Shown here: positions 1 through 8,909 of the stretch, piece by piece
Layout: each line of letters begins with the position of its first letter
How positions within the stretch are numbered: the first letter of the stretch is position 1
Assembly: GCA_039715055.1 (NCBI GenBank)
Contig: JBDLID010000001.1
Span: 20,810-84,809, forward strand
Reading direction: 5' to 3'
Source: JBDLID01 sp039715055
Lineage (GTDB): Bacteria; Desulfobacterota; Desulfobulbia; Desulfobulbales; Desulfocapsaceae
DNA: 64,000 nucleotides
The notes under the pieces: generated by a model
Told to the model about the DNA's origin: nothing
Databases searched by the model: none
Seen by the model: the letters and a program-made list of their open reading frames with translations, nothing else
Made by a program: the position numbers and the translations under genes

Positions 1-183
1 ATCGATTTCCCGGTGGGCAAAGGCCATGTCATCAAGGGCTGGGACGAGGCCTTCCTCTCCATGAAAAAAGGCGAGAAACGGACACTGATCATCCCGCCGT
101 CTCTTGGTTACGGTCCGGCCGGACGCGGTCCTATCCCTCCCAATGCCTTCATGGTCTTCGACGTGGAGCTGGTTGACTTTTAG
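1..183 (+). CDS. FKBP-type peptidyl-prolyl isomerase, C-terminal part
   Basis: Only the last 60 codons are inside the window; the gene begins upstream. The translation carries the end of an FKBP fold: a [12 protein letters not shown] segment, then a [23 protein letters not shown] loop split over residues 21-43, and a final VFDVELVDF strand. These are the family's active-site and flap residues (Trp, Ile, Tyr). FKBP enzymes catalyse cis-trans isomerisation of proline peptide bonds. Whether this one is periplasmic or cytoplasmic cannot be told without the N-terminus. A strong terminator follows at once, so it is probably the last gene of its transcript. Confidence 0.9.
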   Translation: MDFPVGKGHVIKGWDEAFLSMKKGEKRTLIIPPSLGYGPAGRGPIPPNAFMVFDVELVDF

Positions 184-210
184 GCAAATCAAAAGCCATA
201 CCCTTTAAAA

Positions 211-257
211 ACAAAGGCGGCGCAGTGGTTCCTTCACTGCGCCGCCTTTGTTTTTTC
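211..257 (+). terminator. Rho-independent terminator after the FKBP gene
   Basis: A perfect 17-bp stem (211-227 with 235-251) with a 7-nt loop is followed by a run of T. It lies 28 bases after the FKBP stop codon. Confidence 0.9.
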
Positions 258-448
258 CAGCCGTTACAAAAAAAGAAAGATTTATTTCCTGTGGTGGGGA
301 CACTTTTAAAAACAAACCATTCTCTTTTTAGGAACCTTTACGATTTTACCGTCTAGAGGCTTGCATTCAATACTCATTAATGCAATAGTGAGTCATTGAA
401 AAACCAGCAGATCTGTCTGCTGAATGCGCAAATTTTCCCGCACATCCC

Positions 449-814
449 ATGGCAACCATCCTCATTGTAGATGACGAACTCGAACTGGCTCTCAGCCTGA
501 AGACCTACCTGGAAGACGAGGGGTTCGAGGTTCTTCTTGCCGGAAGCGGAGAGGAGGCCCTGACCATAGCCGGACTGGCAAAAATCGACATTGCGGTTAT
601 CGACATGCGGCTGCCCGGCATGGACGGCAACGAAACCATTGTCGATATGGTTGACGACGATAAAGACATCCGTTTCCTGATCCACACCGGTTCAACCGAG
701 TACAGCCTCCCCGAAGCTTTGCAGGAAATCGGCATGACCAGGAAAAATATTTTCTATAAGCCGATGAGTGACATGGGAGTACTGGTTGAACGAATCAACA
801 ACCTTCTAATTTAA
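449..814 (+). CDS. Single-domain response regulator (receiver only)
   Basis: A 121-residue CheY-like receiver with no output domain. The acidic pair is D8-D9, the phospho-acceptor is D52 in the IDMRLPGMDG motif, the conserved Thr is T80 and the Lys is K104 in YKP, so it should be phosphorylatable. No histidine kinase is next to it. The gene ends 21 bases before the SH3 lipoprotein gene on the same strand, so the two may be co-transcribed. It probably passes a phosphoryl signal by protein-protein contact, but its partner is not identifiable here. Confidence 0.85.
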   Translation: MATILIVDDELELALSLKTYLEDEGFEVLLAGSGEEALTIAGLAKIDIAVIDMRLPGMDGNETIVDMVDDDKDIRFLIHTGSTEYSLPEALQEIGMTRKNIFYKPMSDMGVLVERINNLLI

Positions 815-835
815 ACCCCGCAGCGATATATTTCT

Positions 836-1588
836 ATGAAAAGCCCCCTCCCCCACCTGACCCTGTCCGCCCTTTTACTGGCACTCTTTTTTTCAGGCTG
901 CGTTCAGAAATCTACTGAAAACACTGCCCAGATTCCTGACCTGTCAATAGAAAACGAAGAACTGCAGACAACCAACCAGCAACTTACTAAGCAACTGACG
1001 GACCAGAAATACCGAAACACGATGCTTGAAAAGAGATTGCTGAAGCAGCACGGCGAGATAGACAATCTCACCCAGGTCAATGAACAACTGGTCAAAGAAG
1101 TTGTCCGCAACAAGGCAATGGTGCGCCATCGTACCGACAAGGTTGAAACCGTCCGGATCCTGGCTGAGCTGGAAACGATTTTACGCAGCTTACACGGGGG
1201 GGGTGAAAAGGGTCAGCAGATTATTGACCGTATTCGTCAATACATCAAGCAGAGCAAAGGAGAGCTGGATAAAGGCAACCTTGGCGGAGCAAACTATCTC
1301 GCCAACAAGGCCCAGGAACAGGCACGGTCATTCCAGATGGAACTGAGCAGTGACACAAAGGGAAAAAAAAATAAGATCACCGGCTTTGTAACACCCATGC
1401 AGATGACCCTGCTCGGCAGCAGCAATGTCCGCGCCAAGCCGTCCCTGCAGGCAAAAATCAACTATGTGCTCAGCCAGGGCAATACAGTCATGGCCACTGG
1501 ATACCAGGGGGATTGGGTCAGGATCAGGGGAAAGAAACAGGAGGATGGCTGGATTCACTCCACGCTGCTAAGCGGAGCGTGGAAATGA
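836..1588 (+). CDS. SH3-domain lipoprotein with coiled coil
   Basis: A 250-residue exported protein. The N-terminal signal ends in a lipobox (FFSGC, Cys22), so it should be lipid-anchored. Residues about 38-100 are a Glu/Gln/Lys-rich coiled coil, followed by a helical stretch to about 175. The last 60 residues form a bacterial SH3-like domain (LLGSSNVRAKPSLQAK, then VRIRG and DGWIHSTLL), of a kind that usually binds peptides in cell-wall contexts. The stop codon overlaps the 3' end of the convergent diguanylate cyclase gene by 21 bases. Specific function unknown. Confidence 0.75.
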   Translation: MKSPLPHLTLSALLLALFFSGCVQKSTENTAQIPDLSIENEELQTTNQQLTKQLTDQKYRNTMLEKRLLKQHGEIDNLTQVNEQLVKEVVRNKAMVRHRTDKVETVRILAELETILRSLHGGGEKGQQIIDRIRQYIKQSKGELDKGNLGGANYLANKAQEQARSFQMELSSDTKGKKNKITGFVTPMQMTLLGSSNVRAKPSLQAKINYVLSQGNTVMATGYQGDWVRIRGKKQEDGWIHSTLLSGAWK

Positions 1589-3280
1589 AATGACTTTGGG
1601 ATCGGCTGCTGACTCCTGTAAACTTCCGGAAGCATAAACGACCTGATTTCTGCCCTCTCTTTTTGCCTTGTACAGGGCTTCGTCAGCCCTGCTGATCAGG
1701 CTGTCTGCATTTTCGTCCTCTTCCCAAACTTCGGCAACTCCGATGGAGATGGTCACCTGGATAGATTTTTCGTCATGGCTGAACTGTTCTTTTTCCACCA
1801 GCCCCCTGACCCGCCTGCCCGTTGCCTTGGCCTGCTCGCCTTTTGTTTCAGCCAGGATAATAAGAAACTCCTCACCCCCGTAACGCCCGGCACTGTCAAG
1901 GTTCCTCTTGGCATCTTGCATAAGAGCGGCAAGCTCCACAAGTACAGTATCACCGGCCTGATGACCATAGGTATCGTTGATATTTTTAAAATGATCAACA
2001 TCGAGCATCATGATCGAAAATTTTGTTCCATACCTGCGAAAATTCTCAAAATGGCGCAGCAGCGAACTCATAATCTGTTTTCGATTGTCCAGCCCGGTTA
2101 AAGGGTCGGTTGTGGCAAGCTGCTCAAGCTTGGTATAACTTTCCCGGAGACGATTGACCATCTCATTAAACACGCCGGTTGTGATGCCCAGCTCGTCGTT
2201 ACGCCTGATGGGCAGGTTGACGTCCAGCTCACCGTTGGCAACCTGTATCGCCCCATTGGTCAGCGAATGCAGCGGGGTGAGGATCTGCCTGGCCATGATA
2301 TAGGCGAAAATACCGATCACAATGGCCATGGCGCAGAAAATCATGACATTTTGTCTGCGGGAACGGCTCACCTGGGCAAAAACGTCCTCATGCTTTTCAG
2401 CAATCATCAGCCCCCAGTTTAATGTTTTGAGGGGCATGATAATACCGATCACCCGCACCCCGTCGCGGTTAACAAATTCATGGAGTTTGTTCGGCTCGTC
2501 CAGGAACCGCATTACGGAATCGGGGACCTTACCGGGACCTGACAGACCCTGAGCTCTGCCGACAGACAGAAAATGCTGCCCGGCATCAATATTAATGAGG
2601 GAGCCATAGATATGCTCCCCCCCATCAGAGGATGAAAGATTGGTGCGCAAAAGCGACAGGACAGACTGCAGACGCACCTCCACAGCCAGGGTTCCAACCT
2701 GATACTCATACTGCTCGGAGAAAAGTGGGATTCCAATCAGCATCAACGGGGACGGTTCGTCGGCAAGGAAATAGACATTTCCTTTAAAATACTTGTTGTT
2801 CCTGATCTGCTCTTCAGCATCATCTGGAATTTCAACATGACCGGTCGTTGCCCCGCTGTCGGCCGCAGCGTCAGCACTGGCACCTGTTGCCGAAGCAGCA
2901 ATGATCTTCTGATTACTGTCAAGCACAAGCAGTCTGCGGTAATCCTTGAACTGGTTCTGAACAGAGGTCAGGTAGGTGCTGATTTTATCAATGGAGGCAA
3001 GAACTGACGGACTGAATTCCTCACCTTTCTGGGCAGCGATATACCTGCTGTAGTTTTCATTGATAATAAACGAGTTGGAAAATACATGGAGGTCATAACT
3101 TCGCTCCTTGAACCAGAGTTGAATTTCCCGTTCGATAATATCCACCGAGTCAAAGAGTTTCTGCTCTACTTTTCCTGTCAAGGTCTGCTGAATTGACCTG
3201 TTAAACAACCACCCCATACCAAAGGACGGTATAAGGGTCACCAGAATTGAAAAAATTATAATACGATTGCGAATAGTCAT
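1568..3280 (-). CDS. Membrane diguanylate cyclase (sensor, HAMP, GGDEF)
   Basis: A 570-residue protein that should make cyclic di-GMP from GTP. A transmembrane helix near residues 8-28 is followed by a large extracytoplasmic sensor region (Cache-like by size and position), a second helix near 313-335, a HAMP linker, and a GGDEF domain from about 393. The active-site motif is GGEEF near residue 465, an accepted variant. An RNLD sequence five residues upstream fits the inhibitory I-site. The C-terminal 30 residues are a poorly conserved tail. It is transcribed alone and converges on the SH3 lipoprotein gene. The ligand of the sensor region is unknown. Confidence 0.9.
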   Translation of the reverse strand: MTIRNRIIIFSILVTLIPSFGMGWLFNRSIQQTLTGKVEQKLFDSVDIIEREIQLWFKERSYDLHVFSNSFIINENYSRYIAAQKGEEFSPSVLASIDKISTYLTSVQNQFKDYRRLLVLDSNQKIIAASATGASADAAADSGATTGHVEIPDDAEEQIRNNKYFKGNVYFLADEPSPLMLIGIPLFSEQYEYQVGTLAVEVRLQSVLSLLRTNLSSSDGGEHIYGSLINIDAGQHFLSVGRAQGLSGPGKVPDSVMRFLDEPNKLHEFVNRDGVRVIGIIMPLKTLNWGLMIAEKHEDVFAQVSRSRRQNVMIFCAMAIVIGIFAYIMARQILTPLHSLTNGAIQVANGELDVNLPIRRNDELGITTGVFNEMVNRLRESYTKLEQLATTDPLTGLDNRKQIMSSLLRHFENFRRYGTKFSIMMLDVDHFKNINDTYGHQAGDTVLVELAALMQDAKRNLDSAGRYGGEEFLIILAETKGEQAKATGRRVRGLVEKEQFSHDEKSIQVTISIGVAEVWEEDENADSLISRADEALYKAKREGRNQVVYASGSLQESAADPKVISFPRSA

Positions 3281-3546
3281 TAACTAATTGTACTACCAGA
3301 TTATTTTCTTCATTATAACAAAACCGGCTCAGCGACTGGGGACTGTCGAAAGATGGACAGATCAAGCACCATCCAGCAGAATTTTTCCCAATTGGAACGA
3401 TAACTCTTCAAGTTAATTAATGATATTAGCACACAATTTGCTCAATTCCAAGGCAACAGCCTCCGCTTATTGATAAAAATTCTTTATCCGAACAACAGTT
3501 CATTATTATCAGGCCGTTCAGCCTAAAGCAACAATTTAAAATAGAG

Positions 3547-5517
3547 TTACAGGCTGTTAATCCGATCTATTTCCTCCTGGGCCTGTTCCCACTGTTCATA
3601 ATTTCGTTCCAGCTGCCGTTTGCACTTATCATACTTTGCGCTGGTCTCACTCCAGGCGGTCTCATCCTTGTAAAGTTCCGGGTTGGCCATTTTGGTCTCC
3701 AGTTCTTCTTTAAGCTTTTCCAGAGATTCGATTTTTTTCTCAGCCTCCTGAACCTTTTTCTTCCATGGCCCGGCTTTTTTGCTCCTCTCCTGACGGGCGG
3801 CAGCCTCAAGCTTTCGCTGCTCCTTTCGTGAAAGACGACTCTCGCCATTTGACTTATCAGTCGTTTTTGCCTTTTTGTTCGGCTGCACAGCAGCGGCCAG
3901 AGCCTCTTTCTCCTGCTGTTTCTTATGGAGATAATCGGCAATATTACCCTCATAGAGGGTGACTCCATGGTCATGGACCTCCAGAACTTTGGTGACAAAA
4001 GAATCCAGGAAGTAACGATTATGAGAAACCACCATGATAGTACCGTCATACTGGGCCATGGCTTCCTGCAGTACTTCCTGAGAGCTCATATCCAGATGGT
4101 TGGTCGGCTCATCGAGCAACATGAAATTGGCCGGCATGGAAATCATCCTGGCAAGTGCCAGCCGGCTCTTTTCACCACCGGAAAGAACCTCCACCTTCTT
4201 TTCCACATCTTCGCCGCGGAATAAAAAAGCACCGAGCAGTGAGCGCATCCTGGTAATGGTCATATCCTCTGCGGCAAGCGACAGGGTATCGAGTACCGAC
4301 AGTGATCCCGCCAACTCCCTGGCCTGGTGCTGACCGAAGTAGGAGAGCTCAACATTGTGCCCCAGCTTGAGCTCTCCTGCTTCAGGGATCAGTTCACCGC
4401 TAACCACCTTAAGAAAAGTTGACTTGCCGGCACCGTTAACACCGACCATGGCCACCTTGTCGCCCCGCTGGAGTTGAAGATTTACCCCCTGAAACACCAC
4501 CTGACCATCAAATGACTTGCTGAGATCCTCAATCTGCAGGACATCGCGCCCCGACGGCGGCGGCTTGGGGAATTGAAAACGGATCAGCTGCTCGTCTTCA
4601 GCAAGCTCAATGAGCTCCATCTTCTCCAGTTGCTTGACCCGGCTCTGGACCTGCTTGGCCTTGGTGGATTTGGCCCGGAAGCGCTCAATAAAACGTGTGG
4701 TCTGCTTAATCCTGGCCTGCTGATTCTCGTAAGCAGCCCGCTCAATGGCCCGGCGCTCCTCTTTTTCCCGAAGATAAAAGGTATAGTTTCCCTTGTAGCG
4801 CGTCAGCCGGCCGAGACTCACCTCCCAGGTCATGCGGCTCACCCGGTCAAGAAAAGCCCGGTCATGAGAGACGATGACCATGGCTCCATCATAGGTGATG
4901 AGGAAGTCTTCAAGCCAGGTGAGCGAACTCAAATCCAGATGGTTGGTGGGCTCATCAAGAAGCAGCAGAGAGGGTGCGGCAAGCAGCATCTTGGCCAGCA
5001 TCATGCGCGTTACCCAACCGCCGGAAAAAGTTGAAACAGGTTTGGTCAGATCTAGGTGGCTGAACCCTAATCCCAGGAGGACCTTTTCAATCCTGGCATC
5101 AATCCCGTAGACATCAGTGGATTCAAGCTTCTCAAGAACTTCGCCCTGACGTTTGAGCAGCTTTGCAAATTCCCCGGACTCCGGATCTCCATGACCAAGG
5201 AGTTCATGAAGACGATCAGCCTCCTCCTGGAGATTCAGGGTCTCTGCAAATACCAGGCGTACCTCATCAATGAGCAACTGATCCGAGGCAGGAGCTATAG
5301 TTTCCTGGGGCAGATACGCCACGGAAAAATGTTTTGAGCGGCTGACCACTCCGTCATCGGTGTCGGCAACACCGGCCATGATCTTCAGGAGGCTGGATTT
5401 GCCGGCACCGTTGACTCCAATCAGCCCGATACGATTACCCTCATGAATCTGAAAAGAGAGATCCCTGAAAAGGTGTTTATTGCCGTAGCGGATATCAAGA
5501 TGATTTACAGATAGCAT
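3547..5517 (-). CDS. ABC-F family ATPase
   Basis: A 656-residue soluble protein with two ABC ATPase domains and no membrane segments. Each half has a GVNGAGKS Walker A (near residues 34 and 355). The signatures are FSGGW in the first half and LSGGEKSRLALARM in the second, each followed by LLLDEPTNHLD or MLLDEPTNHLD. An interdomain linker rich in Arg/Lys and a charged C-terminal coiled coil (about 545-656) are typical of Uup/YdiF-type ABC-F proteins, which act on the ribosome rather than in transport. It overlaps the stop of the upstream radical SAM gene by 13 bases, indicating one transcript. Which ABC-F subgroup it belongs to is not settled. Confidence 0.9.
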   Translation of the reverse strand: MLSVNHLDIRYGNKHLFRDLSFQIHEGNRIGLIGVNGAGKSSLLKIMAGVADTDDGVVSRSKHFSVAYLPQETIAPASDQLLIDEVRLVFAETLNLQEEADRLHELLGHGDPESGEFAKLLKRQGEVLEKLESTDVYGIDARIEKVLLGLGFSHLDLTKPVSTFSGGWVTRMMLAKMLLAAPSLLLLDEPTNHLDLSSLTWLEDFLITYDGAMVIVSHDRAFLDRVSRMTWEVSLGRLTRYKGNYTFYLREKEERRAIERAAYENQQARIKQTTRFIERFRAKSTKAKQVQSRVKQLEKMELIELAEDEQLIRFQFPKPPPSGRDVLQIEDLSKSFDGQVVFQGVNLQLQRGDKVAMVGVNGAGKSTFLKVVSGELIPEAGELKLGHNVELSYFGQHQARELAGSLSVLDTLSLAAEDMTITRMRSLLGAFLFRGEDVEKKVEVLSGGEKSRLALARMISMPANFMLLDEPTNHLDMSSQEVLQEAMAQYDGTIMVVSHNRYFLDSFVTKVLEVHDHGVTLYEGNIADYLHKKQQEKEALAAAVQPNKKAKTTDKSNGESRLSRKEQRKLEAAARQERSKKAGPWKKKVQEAEKKIESLEKLKEELETKMANPELYKDETAWSETSAKYDKCKRQLERNYEQWEQAQEEIDRINSL

Positions 5518-6509
5518 ACTTTCATGGTTCCTCTTGCCAGCGACTCATCAAATTTAAGCTGAAACCGGTTGGCAATTTCCAGCTGTTCCAACCGGACCCG
5601 GTTGCAGCCGCCCTGCCCCCAGAATGCGGATTGATCCCGGGGCGAAATGACAATTTCGACCGCCCTGTTCTTTGGAAAACAACGGGCCGCCCTGCGTATT
5701 CTCTTTAACCACAGCCTTGAGTTCACCAGTTCACCAAAGGCGGGATGGTGGGGTCCGGCCACCAGGTTGCACTCCAGTTGATCAGAGGCCTGGAGCCCCA
5801 TTCGCACAACCCTGGCACCACGAGTTTCAACTATTTCCTTGGCCCGGGCAGCAAGGATGAGTGCCAGCTCAAGGCTGATCGGGACATAGCAACCGTTCTG
5901 GTATTGACGGGTAAGCTCTGAGCCGGTCACCAGCAGCAGGGGATACAACCGGAAAAAATCAGGACCCTCATCAATAAGGCGATACACTCCCCTTAAAAAT
6001 GAGCTTCGGGATTCATGGGGCAGCCCGATGAGCAGCTGGACACCGACTTCAAAACCACTTTGGTGCAGAAGCCTCAAAGCATCAAGGGAGCACTGGCCAT
6101 CGTGTCCACGACCGGCTTTTTCAAGAACAACATCAGACATGGACTGGACACCGAGCTCAACGGTTTTCACCCCGTTATCACGCAGAAATCGACAACTCTT
6201 TTCATCGATACAGTCCGGCCGGGTGGAGAGCCTGATGGACGAAACACGCTCCTGCCTGAGATATGGATGTACAGCTGCCAGCAGCTCTTTCTGATAGTCC
6301 TGCGCCAGACAGGTAAAAGAACCGCCGTAAAAGGCCACTTGGACCGTTTCCGCATACGCTGACCGGTCAAGCCATTGTTCGATGATCGGCCCGACATCTT
6401 CGGGCCGGAGCGCACCTGCCGACGCTCCACTGATGGAATGCTGGTTGCAAAACGAACAGAGATGCGGGCAGCCTTGGTGGGCAATGAAAACCGGGATCAC
6501 AAGCCCCAT
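5505..6509 (-). CDS. Elp3-like radical SAM protein
   Basis: A radical SAM enzyme of the COG1243/Elp3-related kind without an acetyltransferase domain. The cluster-binding motif is CX3CX2C (Cys14, Cys18, Cys21 from the chosen start), followed by a YGGSFTCL segment and a ELGVQSMSD segment typical of the TIM barrel. An ATG at 6509 is preceded by GAGGG seven bases upstream, which is better than the TTG at 6527, giving 334 residues. It lies between rnc and the ABC-F gene, all on the minus strand, with the stop overlapping the ABC-F start. The link to RNA or ribosome genes suggests a tRNA or rRNA-related substrate, but this is inference. Confidence 0.8.
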   Translation of the reverse strand: MGLVIPVFIAHQGCPHLCSFCNQHSISGASAGALRPEDVGPIIEQWLDRSAYAETVQVAFYGGSFTCLAQDYQKELLAAVHPYLRQERVSSIRLSTRPDCIDEKSCRFLRDNGVKTVELGVQSMSDVVLEKAGRGHDGQCSLDALRLLHQSGFEVGVQLLIGLPHESRSSFLRGVYRLIDEGPDFFRLYPLLLVTGSELTRQYQNGCYVPISLELALILAARAKEIVETRGARVVRMGLQASDQLECNLVAGPHHPAFGELVNSRLWLKRIRRAARCFPKNRAVEIVISPRDQSAFWGQGGCNRVRLEQLEIANRFQLKFDESLARGTMKVCYL

Positions 6510-6547
6510 GTCAACACCCTCGTCCAACCGCCAGCTGCAGCAAAAAA

Positions 6548-7285
6548 TCAGCCTCGAAAAGGTTCAGTGCAGCGACTGTAATCAGCCAGAGCGGCAGCGG
6601 CGGCCCGTTGTTCGGCTTCCTTTTTTGACCCTGCCGTACCGGCTGCCAGTACCTGTTCCCTGAACAATACGGAAACGGAAAACTGTTTCTGGTGGGATGG
6701 CCCCTCTTCGCTATCCAGCCGATAGGACGGGGCCTGACTGAACTCTTCCTGAAGCCGCTCCTGCAGGGTGGACTTGGCATCGGCCATGAGCAGCTCTTCC
6801 TCTTTGTCGCTGATGGCCGGGACAAAGAATTTTTCAACAAGTTGACAAACCGTCTCATAGCCGCCGTCTTCAAAGATGGCGCCGATCACCGCCTCATAGG
6901 CGCAGGAAAGAATGGACGGTTTCAACCTGCCGTTGGAAGCCTCCTCACCCTTGCCCAGACAGAGGAAGCCACCGAGCTCAATCCCGCGGGCCATGGCTGC
7001 CAGGTGGCTCTCATTGACAAGCGCCGCCCTGAGCCTGGTCAGCTCGCCTTCCCGCATACCTGGAAAACGGATAAAAAGAATGTGACCGATGGTCAGATCA
7101 AGGACGGCATCTCCTATAAATTCAAGGGTTTCATTGTCGTTACCGATCTGCGCCTGTTCAAAGGCAAACGACGAGTGAATCAACGCCTTCTGCAACAGGC
7201 GCAGATCGGTAAATCGATACCCAAGGATCTTCTCCAGATCTGCGAGAGTCTCCTTATTTTGCTGAACCAGCGAATCCAGGCTCAT
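6548..7285 (-). CDS. rnc: Ribonuclease III
   Basis: A 245-residue double-strand-specific endoribonuclease acting in rRNA and mRNA processing. The N-terminal catalytic domain has the signature NETLEFIGDAVL (Glu55, Asp59) and a C-terminal double-stranded RNA-binding domain from about 165, ending in the GSKKEAEQRAAAAAL helix. Length is typical. One oddity: in the second active-site helix the usual Ala-Asp is Ser-Cys (Cys128), while the following Glu131 is kept. It is the first gene of a likely rnc-radical SAM-ABC-F operon and is divergent from tRNA-Cys. Confidence 0.95.
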   Translation of the reverse strand: MSLDSLVQQNKETLADLEKILGYRFTDLRLLQKALIHSSFAFEQAQIGNDNETLEFIGDAVLDLTIGHILFIRFPGMREGELTRLRAALVNESHLAAMARGIELGGFLCLGKGEEASNGRLKPSILSCAYEAVIGAIFEDGGYETVCQLVEKFFVPAISDKEEELLMADAKSTLQERLQEEFSQAPSYRLDSEEGPSHQKQFSVSVLFREQVLAAGTAGSKKEAEQRAAAAALADYSRCTEPFRG

Positions 7286-7298
7286 GGTTATTTTCCCC

Positions 7299-7326
7299 TT
7301 GTCAAAACGACAAACTGTGGTATAAA
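7299..7326 (+). promoter_or_regulatory. Candidate sigma70 promoter for tRNA-Cys
   Basis: TTGTCA (7299-7304) and TATAAA (7321-7326) are separated by 16 bases, about 30 bases before the mature tRNA 5' end. The position and near-consensus hexamers fit; no transcript data support it. Confidence 0.55.
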
Positions 7327-7355
7327 GTGGGCCTCACAATATCTGTTGTGGATAT

Positions 7356-7431
7356 GGCGGCGTAGCCAAGCGGCTAAGGCACTGGTCTGCAAAACCATGA
7401 TTCAGCGGTTCGAATCCGCTCGCCGCCTCCA
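7356..7431 (+). tRNA. tRNA-Cys (GCA)
   Basis: A 76-nt cloverleaf. The acceptor stem is GGCGGCG (7356-7362) with CGCCGCC (7421-7427), then discriminator T and an encoded CCA. The D stem is GCC/GGC, the anticodon loop CTGCAAA gives anticodon GCA at 7389-7391, and the T arm is AGCGG-TTCGAAT-CCGCT. The anticodon stem has one C-T mismatch at its base (7382/7398). Confidence 0.95.
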
Positions 7432-7438
7432 AGATATC

Positions 7439-7477
7439 AAAGGGAAACAGCCTCCGGGCCGTTTCCCTTTTTTTTTT
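7439..7477 (+). terminator. Rho-independent terminator after tRNA-Cys
   Basis: AAAGGGAAAC (7439-7448) pairs with GTTTCCCTTT (7461-7470), followed by a run of T, eight bases after the tRNA 3' end. Confidence 0.88.
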
Positions 7478-7566
7478 GCGTAATGGTTGCCCCATATAGC
7501 ATACTTTAAAATGAAACACACCCTTTTCCCCATGGTGGTGGAATCCGTTAGTGTCGCCTGCTGTTT

Positions 7567-8166
7567 TCAACGCTGAGGATTAGCCAGTTGATCAAGACAA
7601 CGGCCTCTTTCCACTTCATCTTCGAGTTCATCGACCAATTTTCGACACTCGTTGACCAGGTTCGACATTTTCATGACCAACCGGTCCTCGGTCCCCAACA
7701 TTTTTCCACTCTCCGAGACAAGTTGACGGCCGTGGTCGAGGTAGCCTGTCAATCCTTCGAGGACAATCTGACGACGACGGTGGTGTTCAAGTTCAGCATC
7801 AAGGACCGGCAGCAACTGGCGGATGGAGATCTCAACCAGCACATCTCTTGGCAGACCGTAAACCTTTGCCACATCGTTGAGGCTGAGCAGTGAGTTTCGA
7901 CTGAGGACATAGGTCTTCTGCCGCCTTTCCTCCTCAACACCCTTATCCTCCTCCACCTCCCGGGCAAGCTTCTCCAGGACCGCCCTGTCTTCAACCAGCT
8001 GGTCAAAAAGGGATTTCTGCTTCAACCCCAGCTGCAGTGCGGCAGCACTGAGAAGCTCGATCATCTCCGGCGGCAATCGGAATGTGGCCCGTACCGACTG
8101 CTTTCCCTTGAGACGGTTTGCGGTAAGCCTGCTCCCCGGGCCGCCGTATCTCTTTTTCGAATCCAT
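7567..8166 (-). CDS. Hypothetical protein with ribbon-helix-helix-like segments
   Basis: A 199-residue soluble, highly charged protein that I do not recognise. Residues about 23-60 (VRATFRLPPEMIELLSAAA then LGLKQKSLFDQLV) look like a strand followed by two helices, as in ribbon-helix-helix DNA-binding proteins. A second, weaker unit of the same shape begins near residue 84 (KTYVLSRNSLLSLNDVAK then PRDVLVEISIR). The C-terminal third is a predicted coiled coil rich in Glu/Arg. It stands alone between tRNA-Cys and the Hsp20 genes. A DNA-binding role is a guess from the N-terminal pattern only. Confidence 0.7.
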   Translation of the reverse strand: MDSKKRYGGPGSRLTANRLKGKQSVRATFRLPPEMIELLSAAALQLGLKQKSLFDQLVEDRAVLEKLAREVEEDKGVEEERRQKTYVLSRNSLLSLNDVAKVYGLPRDVLVEISIRQLLPVLDAELEHHRRRQIVLEGLTGYLDHGRQLVSESGKMLGTEDRLVMKMSNLVNECRKLVDELEDEVERGRCLDQLANPQR

Positions 8167-8362
8167 AGTTGTCCCTCACTACAACAAGATTTTTCATTAC
8201 TGACACAATCATACATTAAAAAGTAATATTTGCAACAAAGCAAATAAAAGTCACGCCATGTCCATTGACAACAAAATCATACTGCTTACCATTCAGATAT
8301 GATCATGAAACAGTCAATCGGGTCGGATAACGACCGATACAACAGGTTACAGATAAGGAGAA

Positions 8363-8815
8363 ATGACGATGTTGGCACGATTAAATGATATTGACCGGAT
8401 GTTTGGCACCATGGGCTTCCTGCACAACAGGCTGGATCATTTTTTTCACGACTCAGAAAACGACTGGGGCTGTGAAACAGGCTGCAGACCTAAAAACAAT
8501 GGTCCCCGCACCAATTTTTATGACCACGGCGACGCCTACGAGGTCAGTGCCGAGGTTCCGGGTCTTGCCAAAGAGGATCTGGATGTAAAGGTGCAGGGCA
8601 ACACCCTGGAAATCAGCGGCAGCCGCCAAAGTGATACACCGGAAGGATACTCGACCCACAGAAATGAGCGCGGTGTACACTCCTTTTCCCGCAGCTTCAC
8701 CCTGCCGGCAGATATTAATGCTGAGAAAGTTGTGGCAAATCTTGGAGACGGTATTTTAACCCTGACCCTGCCCAAGGCAGAAGTTGCAAAGGCAAGACAG
8801 ATTACAATCGCTTAG
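8363..8815 (+). CDS. Small heat shock protein, Hsp20 family
   Basis: A 150-residue cytoplasmic chaperone holding unfolded proteins. The alpha-crystallin domain spans about residues 48-150, with EVSAEVPGLAKEDLDVKV, the LEISGSRQ strand and the closing GILTLTLPKAE motif. The N-terminal arm (LNDIDRMFGTMGFLHNRLDHFF) is of the usual class. It is preceded by AAGGAG six bases before the ATG at 8363. A short imperfect hairpin (8317-8338) lies in the leader. A second Hsp20 gene follows 94 bases downstream. Confidence 0.93.
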   Translation: MTMLARLNDIDRMFGTMGFLHNRLDHFFHDSENDWGCETGCRPKNNGPRTNFYDHGDAYEVSAEVPGLAKEDLDVKVQGNTLEISGSRQSDTPEGYSTHRNERGVHSFSRSFTLPADINAEKVVANLGDGILTLTLPKAEVAKARQITIA

Positions 8816-8909
8816 CAGAGGATCCGAGTGATGAACAGCCATATCGTCACACCAGTCCTTAAGAAACCAAACTGAGCATTTTCAAATATACAAGCAGTGG
8901 AGAAGAAAT

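Noticed and set aside
8317..8362. ROSE-type RNA thermometer before the first hsp20 gene
   Set aside because: The hairpin at 8317-8338 does not cover the AAGGAG site and no base-pairing partner for that site is seen.
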